Both the position numbers and the translations under genes were made by a program. From Rhodoferax sp. (GTDB lineage: Bacteria; Pseudomonadota; Gammaproteobacteria; Burkholderiales; Burkholderiaceae_C): DNA of 32,922 nucleotides. Shown piece by piece: positions 27,616-32,922 of this stretch; position 1 is the stretch's first letter, and each line of letters starts with the position of its first letter. Under the pieces are notes generated by a model. The model saw only the letters and a program-made list of their open reading frames with translations. It searched no databases and had not been told where the DNA came from. The stretch is taken from NCBI GenBank assembly GCA_021738345.1, contig JAIPCE010000020.1:1-32922 (forward strand), written 5' to 3'.

Positions 27616-28959
27616 ATGAAACCCGTCATAGCGCTGGTTGGGCGGCCTAATGTGGGCAAATCCACGCTATTTAACCGACTCACGAAGTCGCGCGACGCCA
27701 TCGTTGCGGATTTTGCCGGACTGACGCGGGATCGCCATTACGGAGCCGGCAAGCAAGGCGCGCATACCTTCATCGTGATTGACACCGGCGGTTTTGAGCC
27801 CGATGCATTGACCGGCATCTACATGGAAATGGCCAAGCAAACACGCCAGGCGGTCGCTGAGGCTGACGTGGTGCTCTTTGTCGTCGATGCGCGTGCGGGA
27901 CTGTCGGCCCAGGACCACGATATCGCGAAGTACTTGCGAAAGTTGGGCAAACCCTGCGTATTGGTGGCCAATAAGTCAGAAGGCATGACCGAGGGTGTAC
28001 AGCACGCGGAGTTCTTCGAATTGGGCCTGGGTCAGATATTTCCGATCTCCGCTGCCCATGGGCAGGGTATTCGATCCCTCATTGAACTAGCCTTGGCACC
28101 CTTGGCGCTGGACGATGACAGCGAGGACGCCGATGAAGCGACCATTGGCGTCATCAAGTTGGCAGTTGCAGGTCGCCCCAATGTGGGTAAGTCAACGCTG
28201 ATCAATACCTGGTTGGGTGAAGAGCGGCTGGTGGCATTTGATCTTCCAGGCACGACCCGCGACGCAATCTCAGTTCCTTTTGAGCGCCATGGTCAGAAAT
28301 TTGAGTTGATTGATACCGCCGGCTTGCGCCGCAAGGGTCAGGTGTTTGAGGCGATTGAAAAGTTTTCGGTGGTCAAGACCTTGCAGGCCATTGAGTCGGC
28401 CAGCGTGGTATTGCTGTTGATTGACGCGATGCAGGGCGTCACCGATCAGGATGCCCATATTGCGGGCTATATCCTGGAGTCCGGCAGGGCGGTCGTGATC
28501 GCAGTGAACAAGTGGGATGCCGTCGATGAGTACCAGCGCGAGCTGGTCAAACGTTCCCTCGAGACCCGTTTGCCCTTCTTGAAATTTGCCGCACTCCACT
28601 TTATTTCTGCCCAGAAACGCCAGGGGCTGGGACCGCTGTGGGATTCCATTGGCCAGGCCTATCGGGCGGCGTTCAAGAAAATGCCGACCCCGGTGTTGAC
28701 CCGGCTGCTGTTGGAGGCGGTGCAGTTTCAAACGCCCAAGAAGTCTGGCATGTACCGTCCCAAGCTGCGCTATGCGCACCAGGGCGGCATGAATCCCCCT
28801 ATCATCGTGGTCCACGGCAACTCACTAGAGCATGTCACCGAGGCCTACAAACGTTACCTCGAAGGGCGTTTTCGCAAGGAATTTGACTTGGTCGGAACAC
28901 CCTTGCGCATTGAGCTCAAAACTTCTGAAAACCCGTATGCCAAGGAGTTGCGGGCCTGA
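27616..28959 (+). CDS. der: Ribosome biogenesis GTPase Der (EngA)
   Basis: The 447-residue protein has two tandem GTPase domains and a C-terminal KH-like domain, the Der/EngA signature. The first G1 is GRPNVGKST at 9-17, with FAGLTRD and DTGGFEPD. The second G1 is again GRPNVGKST at 186-194, with [16 protein letters not shown] and NKWD. Der acts in 50S subunit assembly. ATG 27616 follows AGGTAA; the frame opens at TTG 27589, but the family starts at [12 protein letters not shown] 162-bp gap separates it from bamB, so it may have its own promoter. Confidence 0.97.
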   Translation: MKPVIALVGRPNVGKSTLFNRLTKSRDAIVADFAGLTRDRHYGAGKQGAHTFIVIDTGGFEPDALTGIYMEMAKQTRQAVAEADVVLFVVDARAGLSAQDHDIAKYLRKLGKPCVLVANKSEGMTEGVQHAEFFELGLGQIFPISAAHGQGIRSLIELALAPLALDDDSEDADEATIGVIKLAVAGRPNVGKSTLINTWLGEERLVAFDLPGTTRDAISVPFERHGQKFELIDTAGLRRKGQVFEAIEKFSVVKTLQAIESASVVLLLIDAMQGVTDQDAHIAGYILESGRAVVIAVNKWDAVDEYQRELVKRSLETRLPFLKFAALHFISAQKRQGLGPLWDSIGQAYRAAFKKMPTPVLTRLLLEAVQFQTPKKSGMYRPKLRYAHQGGMNPPIIVVHGNSLEHVTEAYKRYLEGRFRKEFDLVGTPLRIELKTSENPYAKELRA

Positions 28960-29038
28960 CTGAGTGATGGTCAGCACGTGGCGTTGTATTCACCAGTTTA
29001 TTTCACACAACTTTTATGCAGTTTCTCTTCGCTTCCCC

Positions 29039-29065
29039 TTGACCACGCCTTTGGTGTGGTATCGT
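29039..29065 (+). promoter_or_regulatory. Candidate hfq promoter
   Basis: TTGACC (29039-29044) resembles a -35, and TGGTATCGT (29057-29065) an extended -10. The spacer is 15 bp, shorter than ideal, but the TGN extension could compensate. The transcript would start near 29072 and leave about 30 nt before the hfq GTG. The rest of 28960-29101 shows no gene. Confidence 0.35.
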
Positions 29066-29101
29066 CAGAGTCCATTCACTTTCCTGAACACGGAGAATAT
29101 C

Positions 29102-29350
29102 GTGAGCAACAAAGGCCAACTTCTTCAAGACCCATTTCTCAACGCCTTGCGTAGAGAGCACGTCCCAGTTTCCATTTACCTCGTAAACGGTATCAAGCTG
29201 CAGGGACAAGTGGAGTCATTCGACCAATATGTGGTCTTATTGCGCAATACGGTGACGCAAATGGTGTACAAGCACGCCATTTCGACCATAGTGCCCGGTC
29301 GTGCGGTGAACCTCGCCCACGCCGACCCTGATTCAGCCTCAGCGACTTGA
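29102..29350 (+). CDS. hfq: RNA chaperone Hfq
   Basis: The 82-residue Sm-like protein carries [20 protein letters not shown] at its N-terminus. Sm1 follows ([20 protein letters not shown]), then Sm2 with the YKHAIST motif that contributes to the proximal RNA-binding face. It forms a hexamer that pairs small RNAs with mRNAs. The GTG start at 29102 lies 8 nt after GGAG; the frame extends 46 codons upstream to 28964 but that part is not Hfq. The C-terminal tail is very short (about 12 residues), as is common in betaproteobacteria. Confidence 0.97.
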   Translation: MSNKGQLLQDPFLNALRREHVPVSIYLVNGIKLQGQVESFDQYVVLLRNTVTQMVYKHAISTIVPGRAVNLAHADPDSASAT

Positions 29351-29426
29351 GTACCTTTGCGTTTCGTTCGCGCCTGGCTCTGCCCGGTCCTGCGGTTTCA
29401 TCAAAAACAATTTCGCTTTGAAACCG

Positions 29427-29452
29427 ACCCCTTCTGGGGTGTGGATTGAAAC
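29427..29452 (+). repeat. Single CRISPR-repeat-like hairpin between hfq and hflX
   Basis: ACCCC-TTCT-GGGGT forms a 5-bp stem with a 4-nt loop, followed immediately by GTGGATTGAAAC. The type I-C CRISPR repeat has the same layout: a G/C palindrome, then the 3' handle GYGGATTGAAAC. Only one copy is present, with no spacer array and no cas gene in the window. It could be an isolated relic, an intergenic attenuator-like hairpin, or coincidence. Confidence 0.35.
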
Positions 29453-29461
29453 ATTAGCCAT

Positions 29462-30691
29462 TTGACTGCCTCAACGCCCAAGCCGGTCGTACCTACCATT
29501 CTGGTGGGTGTGGATTTTGGTGAGCCTCATTTCGACCGCGCGTTGGAAGAGCTGGGTTTGCTTGCAAAAACCGCTGGCCTCGAGCCAGTGGCGCGCGTGA
29601 CATGCAAGCGCAGAGCACCCGATGCGGCGCTGTTTATTGGTTCAGGCAAGGCCGATGAAATCAAGTTGCTTGCGACCCAGCTGGGTGCGCAAGAGGTGTT
29701 GTTTGACCAAAACTTGAGTCCGGGTCAGCAGCGCAACCTCGAGCGCCACCTGGATCTGCCGGTCAATGACCGGACCTATCTCATTCTGGAAATTTTTGCC
29801 CAGAGGGCGCGCAGTCACGAGGGAAAATTGCAGGTCGAGCTGGCGCGCCTGCAGTATCTCAGCACGCGTCTGGTGCGGCGCTGGTCCCATCTGGAGCGTC
29901 AGCGCGGGGGCATTGGCACCCGGGGGGGGCCGGGCGAGACTCAGATCGAGCTCGATCGCCGCATGATTGGCGAAAACATCAAGCGCACCAAAGAGCGCCT
30001 GAGCAAAGTCATGCGCCAGCGTCAAACCCAAAGACGCCAGCGTGAGCGGCGCGACGCCTTCAATATTTCGATTATTGGCTACACCAACGCCGGTAAGTCG
30101 ACCTTGTTCAACGCGCTGGTCAAGGCACGTGCCTATGCAGCGGACCAATTGTTTGCCACCCTCGACACCACGACGCGCCAGCTCTATTTGGGTGAAGCGG
30201 GGCGGACTGTCTCGCTTTCTGACACGGTCGGTTTCATTCGCGATTTGCCGCACGGTCTGGTCGATGCGTTTCGCGCGACCTTGCAAGAAGCGGTGGACGC
30301 GGATTTACTGCTGCATGTGGTCGACGCATCCAACCTGAATTTTGCCGAGCAAATTGCCCAGGTGCAAAAAGTGTTGGCAGAAATTGGTGCAGAGTCGATT
30401 CCCCAACTGCTGGTGTTTAACAAGACCGATTGCATTGCGCCAGAACTGCAGCCTCTCAAATCCGAAGATACCTACGAGATGGATGGCGTGCAAACACCGC
30501 GTATTTTTGTCAGCGCCAGGACTTTAACTGGCATGCAGGCCTTGCGCCAGCGTCTGGCCTGGTTTGCAGTTGCCAATACCGACACCAGGGCTGCACCTTC
30601 CGAAAACCCTGCCGCCAAGGTTGGGTCTGAGGATTGGGCACAATCGGGTCTAGTTGATCAAGAGTTGAGAAATGAAATTTCACAGTCGTAA
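29462..30691 (+). CDS. hflX: Ribosome-associated GTPase HflX
   Basis: The 409-residue protein has the HflX N-terminal domain (ILVGVDFGEPHFDRALEELG, FIGSGKADEI, FDQNLSPGQQRNLE). A helical linker carries the glycine-rich GTRGGPGETQIELDRR. A Ras-like G domain follows, with G1 GYTNAGKST (206-214), G3 DTVGFIRDLP and G4 NKTD. HflX splits stalled ribosomes, notably under heat stress. The only in-frame start upstream of the conserved region is TTG 29462, without a strong ribosome site, after a stop at 29447. It overlaps the longest possible hflK frame by 20 bp. Confidence 0.95.
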   Translation: MTASTPKPVVPTILVGVDFGEPHFDRALEELGLLAKTAGLEPVARVTCKRRAPDAALFIGSGKADEIKLLATQLGAQEVLFDQNLSPGQQRNLERHLDLPVNDRTYLILEIFAQRARSHEGKLQVELARLQYLSTRLVRRWSHLERQRGGIGTRGGPGETQIELDRRMIGENIKRTKERLSKVMRQRQTQRRQRERRDAFNISIIGYTNAGKSTLFNALVKARAYAADQLFATLDTTTRQLYLGEAGRTVSLSDTVGFIRDLPHGLVDAFRATLQEAVDADLLLHVVDASNLNFAEQIAQVQKVLAEIGAESIPQLLVFNKTDCIAPELQPLKSEDTYEMDGVQTPRIFVSARTLTGMQALRQRLAWFAVANTDTRAAPSENPAAKVGSEDWAQSGLVDQELRNEISQS

Positions 30692-30734
30692 TTTGGTGTT
30701 TGGCAAGCTCGCGATGCCGCCTTGGGTCGCGAAC

Positions 30735-32066
30735 ATGTTTAATTTGAATGACTCACGCTGGGGGCGCGGCGAGGACAAGCCCAAGGACCCGGGCGCACCC
30801 GACACGCCACCGCCCGAATCGGACAAGCCACCACCGACCCCCATTTTTGGGTCGCAACCGGGTCGCAAGGGGGGGGCTCAGTCAGGTCCCCCGGACCTTG
30901 ATGAGCTGTGGCGGGATTTCAACCGCAAACTCGGTTCGATGTTTGGCAAGAATGGTGGCACCAACCGGGGGCACGGCGGTGGCGGTGGTGGTGGTGGTTT
31001 CCAGCCTGACATGAAAAATGCCGGCCTGGGTGTCGGCCTGATCTTCGGTGTTGTGGTGCTGATTTGGCTCGGTACCGGGTTCTTCATCGTGCAAGAGGGC
31101 CAGCAAGCGGTTATTACCCAGTTTGGCAAATTCAAGGGCACGGTGAACGCCGGTTTTAATTGGCGACTGCCGTACCCCATCCAGCGCCATGAATTGGTAT
31201 TTGTGACCCAGATTCGATCGGTCGATGTCGGGCGCGACACCGTTTTGAAGGCCACCGGTCTCAAAGAGTCCGCCATGTTGACGCAGGATGAAAATATTCT
31301 CGATATCAAGTTTGCTGTGCAATATCGACTCAGTGACGCCAGGGCCTATTTGTTTGAGAGCAAGAATCCGACCGAGGCTGTAGTGCAGGCGGCCGAGACC
31401 TCAGTGCGCGAGGTCTTGGGCAAGATGAAAATGGATGCCGCACTGTCCGAGGAGCGCGACCAGATTGCGCCCCGGGTGCGTGCCCTGATGCAAAGCATAC
31501 TGGACCGCTACAACGTGGGTATTGAGATTGTCGGTATCAACTTGCAGCAAGGTGGTGTGCGCCCGCCCGAGCAGGTGCAAGCCTCGTTTGACGACGTGCT
31601 CAAGGCTGGGCAAGAACGTGAGCGGGCAAAAAATGAAGCTGAGGCCTACGCCAACGATGTCATACCGCGTGCGGTCGGGTCGGCTTCACGTCTCAAGGAA
31701 GAGGCCCAGGCCTATAAGGCACGTGTTGTCGCGCAGGCCCAGGGTGATGCGCAGCGTTTTCGCTCGGTTCTTGCCGAGTACCAGAAGGCCCCCCAGGTCA
31801 CGCGTGACCGCATGTACCTTGACGCCATGCAGCAAATTTATGGCAATGTGACCAAAGTGCTGGTGGAATCCCGCCAGGGCTCCAACCTGTTGTACCTTCC
31901 TCTCGACAAGATCATGCAGATGGGAAATGGTGCTACGCCGGGCAATGATGCTTTGGCAACGTCGACCACGCCAGCACCAGCCCAAAGCAGTCCTTTGGGA
32001 GCGCCTTTATCGAGCGACGCGCGCGGGCGTGAAGCAGCCCGCACCCGTGAACGCGATTCCCGCTAG
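30735..32066 (+). CDS. hflK: FtsH protease modulator HflK
   Basis: The 443-residue protein begins with a Pro/Gly-rich cytoplasmic region (PGAPDTPPPESDKPPPTP, and a run of eight glycines broken only by the preceding HG). One membrane segment follows near 98-120 (GVGLIFGVVVLIWLGTGFFI), then the SPFH/prohibitin domain with VQEGQQAVITQFGKFKGTV and a coiled-coil region rich in Ala/Glu/Arg. HflK and HflC form the large membrane cage around FtsH. ATG 30735 (MFNLNDSRWGRGE) is chosen because HflK proteins start this way; ATG 30672, inside the end of hflX, is also in frame. hflC follows after 9 bp. Confidence 0.95.
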   Translation: MFNLNDSRWGRGEDKPKDPGAPDTPPPESDKPPPTPIFGSQPGRKGGAQSGPPDLDELWRDFNRKLGSMFGKNGGTNRGHGGGGGGGGFQPDMKNAGLGVGLIFGVVVLIWLGTGFFIVQEGQQAVITQFGKFKGTVNAGFNWRLPYPIQRHELVFVTQIRSVDVGRDTVLKATGLKESAMLTQDENILDIKFAVQYRLSDARAYLFESKNPTEAVVQAAETSVREVLGKMKMDAALSEERDQIAPRVRALMQSILDRYNVGIEIVGINLQQGGVRPPEQVQASFDDVLKAGQERERAKNEAEAYANDVIPRAVGSASRLKEEAQAYKARVVAQAQGDAQRFRSVLAEYQKAPQVTRDRMYLDAMQQIYGNVTKVLVESRQGSNLLYLPLDKIMQMGNGATPGNDALATSTTPAPAQSSPLGAPLSSDARGREAARTRERDSR

Positions 32067-32075
32067 GAGCACCAG

Positions 32076-32922
32076 ATGAATCGGATTGGATTAATCATTT
32101 CGTCGCTGCTGGTGCTGTTGGCACTGGCCAGTTCAACCCTTTTTGTTGTGGACCAGCGCCAGTTTGGCGTGGTGTACGCCCTAGGTCAGATCAAGGAGGT
32201 CATCACCGAACCCGGCTTGGCCTTTAAACTGCCGCCTCCGTTTCAGAATGTGTCTTATATTGACAAGCGTTTGTTAACGCTGGACAGCACCGACACCGAG
32301 CCCATGCTGACAGCCGAGAAGCAACGCGTGGTGATCGACTGGTATGTGCGGTGGCGCATTTCCGAGCCTTCGGAGTACATCCGCAACGTGGGCTTAAACG
32401 AATCTGCTGGCGCGAACCAGCTCAATCGGGTGGTGCGCAACGCCTTTCAAGAAGAAATCAACAAGCGCACGGTCAAGGAACTATTGTCACTCAAGCGCGA
32501 AGATCTGATGACCGACGTCAAGACCGAAGTGCTGGAAAAGGTCAAGGGAAGCAAACCGTGGGGAGTCGATGTGGTTGACGTGCGCATTACCCGTGTCGAT
32601 TATGTTGAGGCCATCACCGAGTCGGTCTACCGCAGAATGGAGGCCGAACGTAAGCGGGTGGCCAACGAATTACGCTCTACCGGTGCCGCTGAGGGTGAAA
32701 AAATTCGGGCCGATGCCGACCGCCAGCGTGAAGTGGCAATTGCCAATGCCTACCGCGATGCGCAAAAAATCAAGGGTGAGGGCGATGCTGAGGCCGCTCG
32801 AATCTACGCCGAAGCCTTCGGCCGCGACCCGCAGTTTGCCCAGTTTTACCGCAGCCTCGATGCTTATAAAGCCTCGTTTGTCAACAAGACCGACGTGATG
32901 GTGCTTGATCCCTCGACCTCGG
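32076..32922 (+). CDS. hflC: FtsH protease modulator HflC (3' end outside window)
   Basis: The frame is open from ATG 32076 to the end of the window, giving the first 282 residues; the full protein is usually about 290-330. The N-terminal membrane anchor IISSLLVLLALASSTLFVV is at about 7-25. The SPFH domain follows (DQRQFGVVYALGQIKEVI, DKRLLTLDS), then the coiled-coil RRMEAERKRVANELRSTG and the conserved GEGDAEAARIYAEAFG. AGGAG lies 8 nt before the ATG. It is the partner of HflK in the FtsH-modulating complex and is translated from the same mRNA. Confidence 0.96.
   Translation, partial: MNRIGLIISSLLVLLALASSTLFVVDQRQFGVVYALGQIKEVITEPGLAFKLPPPFQNVSYIDKRLLTLDSTDTEPMLTAEKQRVVIDWYVRWRISEPSEYIRNVGLNESAGANQLNRVVRNAFQEEINKRTVKELLSLKREDLMTDVKTEVLEKVKGSKPWGVDVVDVRITRVDYVEAITESVYRRMEAERKRVANELRSTGAAEGEKIRADADRQREVAIANAYRDAQKIKGEGDAEAARIYAEAFGRDPQFAQFYRSLDAYKASFVNKTDVMVLDPSTS

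Noticed and set aside
29351-29461. A CRISPR array in the hfq-hflX gap
   Set aside because: Only one repeat-like unit is present, with no second copy, no spacers and no cas genes, so it is listed only as a repeat-like element.

Overview
This 32.9-kb window looks like chromosomal DNA of a Burkholderiales betaproteobacterium, probably Comamonadaceae and Rhodoferax-like. The clues are moderately high GC, dense co-directional operons, and gene orders typical of that group: odhA-odhB-lpdA-zapE, bamD facing rluD, and ndk-rlmN-pilW-rodZ-ispG-hisS-yfgM-bamB-der-hfq-hflX-hflK-hflC. The taxonomy is inferred from gene order and protein character; no database search was possible.

Layout. Positions 1-2544 hold the 3' two thirds of hrpA (cut by the window edge). 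Positions 2761-5890 hold an AraC-type regulator and a membrane diguanylate cyclase. Positions 5925-6872 (minus strand) hold an mqsRA toxin-antitoxin locus whose toxin gene is interrupted by a 186-bp non-autonomous element. Positions 6873-7260 are the leader of the 2-oxoglutarate dehydrogenase operon (sucA, sucB, lpdA, then zapE, to 14182). A 64-bp hairpin-forming tandem repeat lies between sucB and lpdA. Positions 14215-16200 hold a PP2C phosphatase (minus), a small YdcH/DUF465 protein (plus) and bamD (minus). Positions 16213-19540 hold rluD, scpB and rluB. Positions 19605-32922 form a long plus-strand housekeeping run, often with overlapping starts and stops, from ndk to hflC (cut by the window end).

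How the genes work together. SucA, SucB and Lpd are the E1, E2 and E3 of one TCA-cycle complex. BamD and BamB are lipoproteins of the outer-membrane assembly machine. RluD, RluB and RlmN modify 23S rRNA, and Der and HflX are ribosome-associated GTPases. HflK and HflC form the membrane complex that controls FtsH. RodZ, ZapE and ScpB act in cell shape, division and chromosome segregation.

The most unusual part is the mqsRA locus. A snap-back MITE with 23-bp terminal inverted repeats and a 9-bp target duplication (GCCATACAT) sits inside mqsR. Removing the element plus one duplication restores a 100-residue MqsR in frame. The insertion is a whole number of codons but brings one TAG, so the toxin is split into two same-frame pieces while the antitoxin is intact. 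Other points for a second look are a lone type I-C-like CRISPR repeat between hfq and hflX, a candidate sucA leader RNA, and the 64-bp repeats before lpdA. I found no tRNA, rRNA, prophage or CRISPR array.
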